DNA from: Paenibacillus athensensis
GTDB lineage: Bacteria; Bacillota; Bacilli; Paenibacillales; NBRC-103111
DNA: 64,000 nt
Assembly (NCBI RefSeq): GCF_004514475.2
Contig: NZ_MYFO02000001.1
Location: forward strand, 682,001 to 746,000
Direction of reading: 5' to 3'
Shown: piece by piece, positions 18,149 through 25,671 of the stretch
Layout: each line of letters begins with the position of its first letter
How positions within the stretch are numbered: the stretch's first letter is position 1
Translations under genes and position numbers: made by a program
Notes under the pieces: model-generated
What the model saw: the letters and a program-made list of their open reading frames with translations, nothing else
Databases searched by the model: none
What the model was told of the DNA's origin: nothing

Positions 18149-18177
18149 AGTATAGCAATAATTATCATATTTTGGAA
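18149..18177 (-). promoter_or_regulatory. Probable sigma-A promoter of the accessory operon
   Basis: Minus strand: -35 TTCCAA (18177-18172), 17-bp A+T-rich spacer, -10 TATACT (18154-18149). The -10 is good and the -35 weak. It would give a leader of roughly 130 nt before the 1303-aa gene. Confidence 0.5.
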
Positions 18178-18295
18178 TAAAAAAATTGTAAAAAAATGCT
18201 AGACGACAAATTCACAGTCTTTTCCGCACTATTTGCAAAAAAAATGCCGAACAGGGTCTACGCCCCGTTGACCAGCAAGCCGGCTTCTGCGCAGC

Positions 18296-18322
18296 AAAAA
18301 GGAGAGCGCCTGGACGCTCCCC
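18296..18322 (-). terminator. Intrinsic terminator after the mannanase gene
   Basis: Minus strand: 8-bp stem GGGGAGCG/CGCTCTCC (one G-U pair), 6-nt loop, then TTTTT. It lies 46 bp past the mannanase stop codon and separates that gene from the accessory operon. Confidence 0.75.
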
Positions 18323-18367
18323 TTCCCACAACCGACTCCGTTGGCAATGGCTCATTGCTACTACAAA

Positions 18368-21300
18368 TTAGTTGCTCTTCGCCTGCATCGTCTGCGCATG
18401 CTGTCTGAATACTTGCAGTTCCGCCGCTCCCGGTAGGACGCCGTACGTGCCGTCGACATTGTGATCCTCGTACCACCAGAACTCGCTGCCGTCCGCTCCC
18501 GACTGCTCCAATGCCTGGTAAATCGTACTCCACCACAACGTCCGATCCACATTGGATACGTTGAATTCCGCCATCACGAAAGGCTTGCCGACCAGATTGT
18601 GAGAATCGCTTACATATTGATGAATCAGATTGGAAGTTTGCTGCAGGCTCAAATTTGCCCAATATTCCGTCGGATAAGGATGCGCGGTTGTAAAATCAAT
18701 ATATGGCGATTGATGGATGTAAACAAAAGGATTTCCTTCGTCTCCGCCAAAGCCGTAGCTTGTGCCGTGTCCTTCCAAACCAACCGTCAGCAGGTGATGG
18801 GCATCCAGCGATTTGACATACGCGCCCATTTCGTCAACCCACTTGCGCAGCGTCACGCCCGTCGTATTTTCCCCGGCATCTTGAAAGCGGGGCTCGTTCA
18901 TCAGCTCCCAGGCAAAAATCGTCGGATCTTCGCTATATTTTACCCCCGTGTAATGATTAACCCGGTTCACCATATGGGCGACGTAATCTTTGTACTGCTG
19001 GAAGCAGCCCGGACATTTGGTTTTATCGAAAAATTGCGCGCGCGCCGCATGACTGCCTCCGCTCAAACCTTCCCACGAAAGACGTTTGTCGATGCCGCCA
19101 TACGCTTCCCAATAATTCTCAAACACGACCTGCAGCTTGATGTTGTGATTTTTGGCCGACAGCACAATATAGTCGAACAATCGGAATTCCGGTTCATTGT
19201 ACACGCCTTTGGCCGTTTCAAAGCCGTGCCAGCTTTCGTGACTGAAGCCCCACAGCCTTACGACCTTCACGCCGTCCGCTGCCAGTCTTGCCATATGCGC
19301 GTCGATTCTCGCCTTGTCCATGTAGGCGGTTTCAATCGCCTGATCGCTGGAGGTGCTTCCTCCGTCTCCGAAAGTAAAGAAATCATATCCATTTGTACCC
19401 GCAAAATAATAAGGCTTGCCGTCGAGCGTAAATTGGGTGCCCGACCGCTGTACGAAACCGCTGCCGGAGCCCGGCGTTGTTGTCGGCGTCGGCGTGGTTG
19501 TTGTTGTCGGTGTAGGGGTTGGCGTTGATGTAGGCGTAGGCGTCGGTGTAGAGGCCGGAGCATTCAACGCAAACGAATCCAAATAAATGCTGCTGCTGCC
19601 AGCTGAACCTGCGTCCTGATTCACATAAAATGAATAGTTGGCAATGGCTCCGGCATCCACTATGTTATTGCCCCCGCTGTACCAGCCGGGATGATGGAAC
19701 GATGCGAACGGCAAGCTGATCACGCTTGCGGTCGTGCCGGACAAGGTTAGGGTCGTTTCCCAATATTCTCCGCCGCTTTCCTGGAACTGCACCACCAGCG
19801 TCCGGTTCGAGCCGTCCGGCTTCAACCAGAACGAAAGCCCTGTACCCGCGCTCCAATTCGCGCTGCTCAGCGAACGCGTCACGCCCGCATAATTCGGATT
19901 GCCCACTGTGTACGCAAGCTTCATCCCGTTTGTTCCACCGTTTTTATTCGTCGTATCCAGCGTCAGCGTCAACGCGTTCCCGTTCGTATTCCGGCTGTAA
20001 GCCGATTGCAGAGCGGTATTCGAGCTATAGCTGTCAAAATTGTCGATGGCAACCGTCGGTGTTGCTGTCGGCGTAGCCGTTGGTGTTGCCGTTGGCGTCG
20101 CTGTTGGCGTCGCTGTCGGCGTGGCCGTTGGCGTCGCTGTTGGCGTCGCTGTCGGCGTGGCCGTCGGTGTTGCCGTCGGTGTTGCCGTTGGCGTCGAACC
20201 GCCAAGCGCCAGCGAGTCGATATAAATGCTGCTGCTGCCGGCCGAACCCGCATCTTGATTCACATAAAACGAATAATTCGCAATTGATCCGGCATCCACA
20301 ACGTTATTTCCTCCGCTGTACCAGCCGGGATGATGGAACGATGCGAACGGCAAGCTGATCACACTTGCGGTCGTGCCGGACAAGGTTAGGGTCGTTTCCC
20401 AATATTCTCCGCTGCTTTCCTGGAACTGCACCACCAGCGTCCGGTTCGAGCCGTCCGGCTTCAGCCAGAACGAAAGCCCTGTACCCGTGCTCCAGTTGGC
20501 GCTGCTCAGCGAACGCGTCACGCCCGCATAATTCGGATTGCCCACTGTATACGCAAGCTTCATCCCGCTCGTTCCGCCGTTTTTATTCGTCGTATCCAGC
20601 GTCAGCGTCAACGCGTTCCCGTTCGTATTCCGGCTGTAAGCCGATTGCAGAGCGGTATTCGAACTATAGCTGTCAAAATTGTCGATCACCCCGCTCGCTG
20701 TCGGCGTGGGCGTTGGTGTCGGCGTAGCCGTCGGTGTCGGTGTTGGCGTGGCTGAAGACGTTGGCGTCGGCGTGCTCGACTGCCCGGATTTGGCGTTCAT
20801 CACAGCCGCATGATTGGCGATCAGCGTCGCTACATCACCCGGATAATGGAATTGATAGCCGTCGTAGTTCGGATAGTAGCTGCTGCCATCCTCTGTGACG
20901 CCAGACAACATCCACACATTGCTGCCGTCTCCGTTTTGCGACACAATCGTATTCAACCAGGACGGATACACGGTCAAGCGCTTCGCAGCGTCCGAAAGAC
21001 CGAATTCTTCAATCGCCACCGGCTTATTCAGGGCATGCCCGTCGCGAATGTGATCGGAAATCCAGGTATTGCCCCATGTAGCGGCATCTCCACCCGTTCC
21101 CCATGAATCGGGATACAAGTGTACGGAACCGTAATCGATGTTAGGCAAAGCCGTTAAGCGCTTCCAATCCACGCCTTCGCTGCCTCTGCGGGTATATTCG
21201 GGGGCATTCGGACCGTCATTGTAAAAGCCTTCGTCCCCCACCGACACCAGATGATTGGCGTCATTGGCTTTAATGAATGTGCTCATTTCATTCGCCCACG

Positions 21301-21955
21301 CTACCAGCGTGTTGCCAGTCGTGTCGTCCGGATTGCGCGGTTCGTTGGCGAGCTGCCAAGCCATTACCGCCGGCTCGTCCTTGTATTTCACACCCGTATA
21401 CGGATTGACGCGATTCAAGAAATAACTCACATAGTTTTTATACGCCGTCTTGGCTGCCGAGGAGGTATAAAAATCCGTCGGTTTGCTCAAACCGAGCCAC
21501 TGCGCATACTGGGGCATACCGCCGAAATCCGACCAGTAGTTGACGAAAGGGATCACGAACTTCAGTCCGAGCTGCTTACCTTTATAAATCGTATAATCGA
21601 TTTGGCTGAATCCACTTTCATTATATTGACCGAGACTTGTTTGGATCGCATACCCGTCATGCGTGGACGATCCGTCCATAAAGCCCCACATCCGAATCAC
21701 CTTGAGGCCCATGCTGCTGGAGCTTTGCAGCACGCTATCGATCATATTTTGCGGTTTATACATCAAATAATAGTTATTCGTTCCCGCATAATAAAAAGGC
21801 TTGCCGTCCAGCATAAATTGCGTTCCGCTTTTCGCCACAAAACCGCCCGAAGCCGCATAAGCACGACCCGTATCCGCACCCGCCCCCCAAATCAACGTGG
21901 AGATCAGCAAAAGAAAACTTACCATTGGAACTATCAGCCTATTCAGCTTCACCAA
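18368..21955 (-). CDS. Secreted bifunctional GH5 beta-mannanase with two internal carbohydrate-binding modules
   Basis: Likely an extracellular endo-beta-1,4-mannanase. I place the start at a TTG (21955): AAAAGGA lies eight bases upstream, and it yields a clean signal peptide (MVKLNRLIVPMVSFLLLIS, cleavage after GRAYA). The upstream in-frame ATG at 21964 overlaps that ribosome binding site. The mature protein has a first GH5 domain about 36-390 (FVNYWSDFGG; acid/base Glu near 205 in LANEPR; nucleophile near 317 in IEEFG). Then come a TP-rich linker, a CBM11/CIA30-like module, a long (TPTA)n linker, a second almost identical module, another TP linker, and a second GH5 domain about 845-1195 (acid/base near 1021 in MNEPR, nucleophile near 1130 in MAEFN). 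The two GH5 domains are clearly diverged, so they may differ in specificity. It is transcribed alone, with its own promoter, cre-like site and terminator. Confidence 0.9.
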   Translation of the reverse strand: MVKLNRLIVPMVSFLLLISTLIWGAGADTGRAYAASGGFVAKSGTQFMLDGKPFYYAGTNNYYLMYKPQNMIDSVLQSSSSMGLKVIRMWGFMDGSSTHDGYAIQTSLGQYNESGFSQIDYTIYKGKQLGLKFVIPFVNYWSDFGGMPQYAQWLGLSKPTDFYTSSAAKTAYKNYVSYFLNRVNPYTGVKYKDEPAVMAWQLANEPRNPDDTTGNTLVAWANEMSTFIKANDANHLVSVGDEGFYNDGPNAPEYTRRGSEGVDWKRLTALPNIDYGSVHLYPDSWGTGGDAATWGNTWISDHIRDGHALNKPVAIEEFGLSDAAKRLTVYPSWLNTIVSQNGDGSNVWMLSGVTEDGSSYYPNYDGYQFHYPGDVATLIANHAAVMNAKSGQSSTPTPTSSATPTPTPTATPTPTPTPTASGVIDNFDSYSSNTALQSAYSRNTNGNALTLTLDTTNKNGGTSGMKLAYTVGNPNYAGVTRSLSSANWSTGTGLSFWLKPDGSNRTLVVQFQESSGEYWETTLTLSGTTASVISLPFASFHHPGWYSGGNNVVDAGSIANYSFYVNQDAGSAGSSSIYIDSLALGGSTPTATPTATPTATPTATPTATPTATPTATPTATPTATPTATPTATPTVAIDNFDSYSSNTALQSAYSRNTNGNALTLTLDTTNKNGGTNGMKLAYTVGNPNYAGVTRSLSSANWSAGTGLSFWLKPDGSNRTLVVQFQESGGEYWETTLTLSGTTASVISLPFASFHHPGWYSGGNNIVDAGAIANYSFYVNQDAGSAGSSSIYLDSFALNAPASTPTPTPTSTPTPTPTTTTTPTPTTTPGSGSGFVQRSGTQFTLDGKPYYFAGTNGYDFFTFGDGGSTSSDQAIETAYMDKARIDAHMARLAADGVKVVRLWGFSHESWHGFETAKGVYNEPEFRLFDYIVLSAKNHNIKLQVVFENYWEAYGGIDKRLSWEGLSGGSHAARAQFFDKTKCPGCFQQYKDYVAHMVNRVNHYTGVKYSEDPTIFAWELMNEPRFQDAGENTTGVTLRKWVDEMGAYVKSLDAHHLLTVGLEGHGTSYGFGGDEGNPFVYIHQSPYIDFTTAHPYPTEYWANLSLQQTSNLIHQYVSDSHNLVGKPFVMAEFNVSNVDRTLWWSTIYQALEQSGADGSEFWWYEDHNVDGTYGVLPGAAELQVFRQHAQTMQAKSN
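19562..20044 (-). repeat. Internal duplication, copy 2 of the carbohydrate-binding module
   Basis: This segment encodes a module of about 160 residues beginning IDNFDSYSSNTALQSAYSRN and ending in a SIYLDSFAL strand. It is nearly identical at DNA level to 20207-20690; only scattered substitutions are visible, denser toward the 3' end of the coding copy. That points to a recent tandem duplication or ongoing gene conversion. Confidence 0.9.
20046..20205 (-). repeat. (TPTA)n linker microsatellite
   Basis: A tandem array of 12-bp-like units (GGCGT[C/T] GGTGTTGCC variants on the plus strand) encodes Thr-Pro-Thr-Ala repeats linking the two binding modules. The array is the typical flexible linker of a multidomain glycoside hydrolase and is prone to replication slippage, so its length probably varies between strains. 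Confidence 0.9.
20207..20690 (-). repeat. Internal duplication, copy 1 of the carbohydrate-binding module
   Basis: This is the N-terminal partner of the near-identical duplicate at 19562-20044. It encodes VIDNFDSYSSNTALQSAYSR onward to SIYIDSLAL. The pattern (DNF at the start, FWLKPDGSNRTLVVQFQES in the middle, ISLPFASF near the end) fits a galactose-binding beta-sandwich of the CBM11/CIA30 type. Confidence 0.88.
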
Positions 21956-22087
21956 TAAACACATCCTTTTTTCGTAATGGAATACATCATCCTCTGCACA
22001 ATCCAACAAACTTGCTTACATCAACGACAAACCGATCCGAATTCCCTCCTTCCTCTCCATCTGGCATTCGCCCTCCTTCACCCAGAT

Positions 22088-22101
22088 TGTAATCGCTTAC
22101 A
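22088..22101 (-). promoter_or_regulatory. cre-like operator (CcpA/LacI-type) at the mannanase promoter
   Basis: The 14-bp near-palindrome TGTAAGCGATTACA (minus strand) matches the catabolite-responsive element consensus TGWAARCGYTWNCW at all but one position. It begins about seven bases after the -10 box, overlapping the expected transcription start, so a bound CcpA/HPr-P complex or another LacI-family regulator would repress the mannanase gene when preferred sugars are present. Confidence 0.7.
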
Positions 22102-22108
22102 AAAACTG

Positions 22109-22114
22109 ATTATA
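22109..22114 (-). promoter_or_regulatory. -10 box of the mannanase promoter
   Basis: A perfect TATAAT on the minus strand lies immediately upstream of the cre-like site. No good -35 is found at 16-18 bp, so the promoter may need activation or be weak. Confidence 0.55.
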
Positions 22115-22234
22115 TGGAAAAAAATTCAGATTTACATTGCATTTTTTTATCATTTATTGTACTAATTTATGCTAACAAATTATTATTTTATCCTAAATTT
22201 CTTTAAAATCTAGTATTTAGTTTAAAAATAGAAA

Positions 22235-22270
22235 AGGTACAGGCTTCATCCGTAGATGACACCTGTACCT
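22235..22270 (-). terminator. Intrinsic terminator after rbgA
   Basis: A 9-bp perfect outer stem (AGGTACAGG/CCTGTACCT) encloses a nested 5-bp stem. On the minus strand it is followed by a T-rich tract. It lies 70 bp past the rbgA stop codon and ends the rplS-lepB-rbgA unit, consistent with rbgA no longer running into rnhB. Confidence 0.7.
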
Positions 22271-22340
22271 AAGCAGCAGCAATCGACACATCAAGGTTCA
22301 ACAATACTCGAGCCCGGCGGGCCGATCTGAAACACCGGCT

Positions 22341-23213
22341 TCAGCCAAAATCCGCCGGACGCTCCAGACTGATCCGTCCCAGCTTGCCGGCGCGCAATTC
22401 GCGCACAATAATCAGCGATGCTTTGTCCAGATCGATCCGCCCGCCGCTCACGACCGCGCCGCGCTTGCGGCCAACCGCCTCCATTACGCCGACAATGCCG
22501 TCCGGCTCGTCCAGCTCGCGCGGCAGCTCGGCGATACCGAATCGTTCGCGCAGCGCCTCCGGGTAATGAACGATCAACTCCTTGATTGTAAAGAACGCAA
22601 CTTCGTCCATATGCAGCAATTCTTCCTTGATCGCGCCGGTAGCAGCCAGCCGCATACCTACCTGCTGATCCTCAAACTTCGGCCACAAAATCCCCGGCGT
22701 ATCAAGCAAATCCATCTCGGAGCCGACCTTGATCCATTGCTGGCCTTTCGTTACGCCAGGCCTATCGCCCGTAGCGGCGATTTTTTTACCGGCCAGTTGG
22801 TTAATCAGCGTCGACTTGCCGACATTCGGAATACCAACGATCAACGCGCGCACCGCACGCGGATTGATGCCCTTGCGCAGCTGACTGGCAATTTTGTCCG
22901 CCCACAGCTCTTTGACTCGCGGCAAAATCTCTTTGACGCCAGTGCCGCTGGCGGCATCCACCGGCAGCGCCTTGAGCCCCTGATCGGCGAAATAACGCAC
23001 CCATTCCGCAGTTGCTGCCGGATCGGCCAGATCGGCCTTGTTCAGCAGCACCATCCGCGGCTTGCCGCGCAAAATCTCGTCGACCATCGGGTTTCGGCTG
23101 GATAGCGGAACGCGAGCGTCCAGCAGCTCGATTACGACGTCAATCAGCTTGAGCTTATCTTCGATTTGCCTGCGGGCCTTGGTCATGTGGCCGGGAAACC
23201 ATTGTATCGTCAT
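22341..23213 (-). CDS. rbgA: Ribosome biogenesis GTPase RbgA (YlqF)
   Basis: This 290-aa circularly permuted GTPase acts in late assembly of the 50S subunit, promoting incorporation of late ribosomal proteins. The G motifs appear in permuted order: NKADLAD (G4) near residue 58, then the P-loop GIPNVGKST near 127, then DTPGI (G3) near 172. The N-terminal WFPGHMTKA is characteristic of the family. The start is supported by GAGGTGA nine bases upstream. It lies 14 bp downstream of lepB. In Bacillus rnhB follows directly; here a terminator and the accessory island follow instead. Confidence 0.97.
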   Translation of the reverse strand: MTIQWFPGHMTKARRQIEDKLKLIDVVIELLDARVPLSSRNPMVDEILRGKPRMVLLNKADLADPAATAEWVRYFADQGLKALPVDAASGTGVKEILPRVKELWADKIASQLRKGINPRAVRALIVGIPNVGKSTLINQLAGKKIAATGDRPGVTKGQQWIKVGSEMDLLDTPGILWPKFEDQQVGMRLAATGAIKEELLHMDEVAFFTIKELIVHYPEALRERFGIAELPRELDEPDGIVGVMEAVGRKRGAVVSGGRIDLDKASLIIVRELRAGKLGRISLERPADFG

Positions 23214-23227
23214 GAAATGATGTCACC

Positions 23228-23833
23228 TCAAAAATGGATAAACCCCAGCTTGTTCAGCGGCCAGAAAATAAACTCCGCGCGTCCGGCTATTTGCTTGTAT
23301 GTAGCAAACCCGACGCTGGGCTCACGGCTGTCCGAGCTGTGCGAGCGATTGTCGCCCATCACGAACACCGCGCCTTCCGGCACCTTCGTTTCGGGAAAAT
23401 CCTTGTCGTTGTAATTACGCCCATCCTGATGCGCCTGCTCGATCGCTTCCTTTAAATAAGGCTGATCCAGCTCCGTCCCGTTCACATACACATGGTCGCC
23501 TTCGACGCGAACCGTCTCGCCCGGCAGCGCAACCACGCGTTTAATGTAATCCTTGCCCTCCGGCGCGAGGAATACAATAACCTCATCGCGCTTAGGCTTG
23601 CGGATGTCATATAAAATTTTGTTCACGATCAGCCGCTCGCCCGTAAAAAAATTGGGCTCCATCGATATACCGTCCACAATGAACGGCGTAAACAGCCACC
23701 AGCGGATAATAAGGACGAGCACAGCGGCTATCCCCAGCGCTTTGACCCATTCCCAGCCTTCCTTCTTCAGCACCTCGGAGGGACGCGGCGCGTCAGCCTT
23801 CTGTTCGTCCTGATCTTTATGCTCCATGCCCAT
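23228..23833 (-). CDS. lepB: Signal peptidase I
   Basis: This 201-aa type I signal peptidase cleaves signal peptides on the outer face of the membrane. It has a charged cytosolic N-terminus, one transmembrane helix (about 31-50, ALGIAAVLVLIIRWWLF), the catalytic serine in GISMEPNFF, the general-base lysine in YIKRVVALPGE, and the family motif GDNRSHSSDSR. Either of two ATGs (23833 or 23827) may be used; GAGG is placed better for the second. A hairpin terminator separates it from rplS, yet the short gap leaves little room for a promoter, so partial read-through from rplS is likely. Substrates here would include the mannanase. Confidence 0.96.
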   Translation of the reverse strand: MGMEHKDQDEQKADAPRPSEVLKKEGWEWVKALGIAAVLVLIIRWWLFTPFIVDGISMEPNFFTGERLIVNKILYDIRKPKRDEVIVFLAPEGKDYIKRVVALPGETVRVEGDHVYVNGTELDQPYLKEAIEQAHQDGRNYNDKDFPETKVPEGAVFVMGDNRSHSSDSREPSVGFATYKQIAGRAEFIFWPLNKLGFIHF

Positions 23834-23874
23834 GCGCCTCGTTTCACAATAAGACTATGTACTTGAAACAAATG

Positions 23875-23901
23875 AAAAAGGGACTTGTATAAACAAGCCC
23901 C
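23875..23901 (-). terminator. Hairpin terminator/attenuator between rplS and lepB
   Basis: Minus strand: 9-bp stem GGGGCTTGT/ACAAGTCCC (one G-U pair), 4-nt loop, then TTTTT. It starts 8 bp past the rplS stop codon. It would lower lepB-rbgA expression relative to the abundant L19 protein. Confidence 0.7.
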
Positions 23902-23909
23902 CCGGTCTC

Positions 23910-24251
23910 TTATCGGATTTCTTGAATTCTCGCTGCTTTACCGCGAAGACCACGCAGATAATAAAGTTTCGCACGACGAACTTTACCACGGCGAGCCACT
24001 TCAATCTTGTCAATCTTCGGAGAATGAACAGGGAACGTTCTTTCCACGCCAACACCGTAAGAAATTTTACGAACGGTAAACGTTTCGCTGATTCCGCCGC
24101 CGCGGCGTTTAATAACAACACCTTCGAACAGCTGAATCCGCTCGCGCGAACCCTCGATAACTTTCACGTGTACTTTCAGCGTATCGCCCGGACGAAAAGT
24201 TGGAATATCCGCACGGAGTTGCTCCTTAGTAATCTCTTGGATCAGATTCAT
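23910..24251 (-). CDS. rplS: 50S ribosomal protein L19
   Basis: This 113-aa protein lies at the 30S-50S interface. The start is the ATG at 24251 ([17 protein letters not shown]), preceded by a strong AAGGAGG; a longer in-frame reading from 24290 has no support. It carries the L19 signatures [29 protein letters not shown] and the conserved end [14 protein letters not shown]. It follows trmD and a small unknown gene in the usual rimM-trmD-rplS order, but a terminator lies between, so it probably has its own promoter in the 24252-24521 gap (A+T-rich -10-like sequences near 24345). Confidence 0.97.
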   Translation of the reverse strand: MNLIQEITKEQLRADIPTFRPGDTLKVHVKVIEGSRERIQLFEGVVIKRRGGGISETFTVRKISYGVGVERTFPVHSPKIDKIEVARRGKVRRAKLYYLRGLRGKAARIQEIR

Positions 24252-24469
24252 AGTTGACTCCCTCCTTCCACACAGGTGTTCATGGCGCATGCATAAGGTG
24301 ACAAACTCGTTGTTCAGCGCAGAGGACCACCAGATTCACAACAGATAATATAATATCATACAAAGCCGCATATTGGCAAGGATTTTCAAATGTCTTACAA
24401 GACTCCGCGCTTTACGATCGGGGGTCAACCGTAAAAAGATGACGGACTGCAAGGAAACCTGAATCTAGG

Positions 24470-24488
24470 ATTCACCTATTTGGTGAAT
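24470..24488. other. Small perfect hairpin upstream of rplS
   Basis: Inverted repeat ATTCACC/GGTGAAT with a 5-nt loop, followed on the plus strand by TTTTAAT. It sits between the small-gene terminator and rplS. It could be a weak terminator or a regulatory hairpin; nothing in the sequence decides. Confidence 0.3.
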
Positions 24489-24521
24489 TTTAATCATTGA
24501 TGTAAAAAAAGCCCGCACATC

Positions 24522-24556
24522 AAAAAAGCTCCCCGACGTTACCGTCAGAGAGCTTT
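24522..24556 (-). terminator. Intrinsic terminator overlapping the end of the small gene
   Basis: Minus strand: outer 7-bp stem AAAGCTC/GAGCTTT with a nested GACG/CGTC stem, followed by T residues. The last codons and the TGA stop (24545-24547) of the 59-aa gene lie inside the hairpin. It separates rimM-trmD from rplS. Confidence 0.75.
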
Positions 24557-24724
24557 ATTCCAGCCATGCGGCTGAACTTTATGTTTCTTTTTAAAAAGTT
24601 TATCGACCAAGGTTTGTTCCTTCTTTTCGTCCAGCATCCGCTTCAGACCGTGCATCAGCACTTTGGAACGCATTTCATCTTCATGACTCATTTTGTGCAG
24701 TTCATCGAAAAAGCTCTTCTGCAT
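24545..24724 (-). CDS. Small basic protein of unknown function, 59 aa
   Basis: A 60-codon frame starts MQKSFFDELHKMSHEDEMRS, continues through a Lys-rich segment (DEKKEQTLVDKLFKKKHK) and ends HGWNKAL. An AGGGAG eight bases upstream of the ATG supports translation. The protein is highly charged, predicted helical and without a membrane segment. I do not recognise a family. It lies between trmD and rplS, about 120 bp downstream of trmD, at a spot where Bacillus has no gene, and its stop codon is inside the terminator. A nucleic-acid-associated or ribosome-associated role would fit its charge and context but is a guess. Confidence 0.7.
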   Translation of the reverse strand: MQKSFFDELHKMSHEDEMRSKVLMHGLKRMLDEKKEQTLVDKLFKKKHKVQPHGWNKAL

Positions 24725-24843
24725 AACATCATCTCCCTATCGAGATATGCCTGATTGGATAGGACTATTATACTACGAAGACGCGATTATTGTCAAAATA
24801 TTCCGCAGCGACCGGCTGAAAAGTAGAACAAAAAAAGCAGGTC

Positions 24844-25671
24844 TTAGGACCCTGCTTCTTTGTGTGTCTCCACCGCGCCGTCTGAAGCGGCACCCTCGCG
24901 CGCTTTGCCCTGCGCTTCGCGTTGTGCACGCTCGGCCTGCTCGCGCTGCCACTGCTCCTGCCACAGCCGTTCCTCCTTGGACAGCTCGCGTCCGGACAAC
25001 AGATCCGGCCGGCGCTCCAGCGTTCGCCGCAGCGCCATTTGACGGCGCCATTTGTCGACGTTCACATGATGCCCGGAGAGCAGCACCTCCGGCACCTCCC
25101 AATCGCGGAACTTGACCGGCCGCGTATAATGCGGATATTCCAGCAAGCCGGTGCTGAAGGAATCGGTCACCGCCGAAAGCTCGTTGCCAAGCACGCCGGG
25201 AAGCAGCCGCACAACGCTGTCAATGACGACCATAGCCGGCAGCTCGCCGCCAGTCAGCACATAATCGCCAATCGACAGCTCGTCGGTCACAAGATGCTCG
25301 CGAATTCGCTCGTCGTACCCCTCGTAATGACCGCAAATAAACACAAGATGCTTCTCGGCAGCCAGCTCCTCGGCTTTCGCTTGCGAGAACGGCTGCCCTT
25401 GCGGACACATCAATATAATCCGCGGCTTCACCACAGCTTCGGCAGATGTCAGCGCTTCGACCGCGCCGAAGATCGGCTCCGGTTTGAGCACCATCCCTCC
25501 ACCTCCGCCATAGGGCGCATCGTCGACCGTATGATGCTTATTCGTCGAATAGTCGCGGAAATTGACCGTATGCAAGCTGACAATGCCCTTTTCACGCGCT
25601 TTTCCCAAAATGCTTGATCCAAATACGCCTGCAAACATCTCGGGAAACAACGTCAACACATCAATTCTCAT
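24844..25671 (-). CDS. trmD: tRNA (guanine-N1-)-methyltransferase TrmD
   Basis: This SPOUT-fold enzyme makes m1G37 in tRNAs reading CNN codons, preventing +1 frameshifts. Signatures seen are [13 protein letters not shown] at the start, [13 protein letters not shown] near 110-122, and the trefoil-knot loop [19 protein letters not shown]. The core ends near residue 235. A 40-residue hydrophilic Glu/Gln/Ala-rich tail follows ([19 protein letters not shown]), making the 275-aa protein longer than the usual 240-250. The gene overlaps the rimM stop codon by four bases (ATGA), which indicates translational coupling. Confidence 0.97.
   Translation of the reverse strand: MRIDVLTLFPEMFAGVFGSSILGKAREKGIVSLHTVNFRDYSTNKHHTVDDAPYGGGGGMVLKPEPIFGAVEALTSAEAVVKPRIILMCPQGQPFSQAKAEELAAEKHLVFICGHYEGYDERIREHLVTDELSIGDYVLTGGELPAMVVIDSVVRLLPGVLGNELSAVTDSFSTGLLEYPHYTRPVKFRDWEVPEVLLSGHHVNVDKWRRQMALRRTLERRPDLLSGRELSKEERLWQEQWQREQAERAQREAQGKAREGAASDGAVETHKEAGS

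Larger units (their letters stand above)
18014..18367. other. Gene-free gap upstream of the accessory operon
   Basis: This 354-bp gap contains the probable operon promoter (18149-18177), an A+T-rich stretch around 18155-18200, and the terminator of the mannanase gene (18296-18322). I see no supported coding sequence in it. Confidence 0.6.
21956..22340. other. A+T-rich gap between rbgA and the mannanase gene
   Basis: This 385-bp gap holds the mannanase leader, its -10 box and cre-like operator (22088-22114), a strongly A+T-rich stretch (about 22105-22235) and the rbgA terminator (22235-22270). I see no supported coding sequence. It marks the right-hand boundary of the accessory region. Confidence 0.6.

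Noticed and set aside
20046-20205. Short regular repeats resembling a CRISPR array
   Set aside because: The units are contiguous 12-bp coding repeats without spacers and encode a Thr-Pro-Thr-Ala linker.
1-22340. Mobile element machinery for the accessory region
   Set aside because: No transposase, integrase, tRNA target, direct repeats or att-like sequence could be seen, so I do not call it an integrative element.
24252-24345. Possible L19 autoregulatory leader before rplS
   Set aside because: The position is right and such leaders exist in Firmicutes, but I could not recognise the conserved structure by eye. A covariance-model scan would decide.
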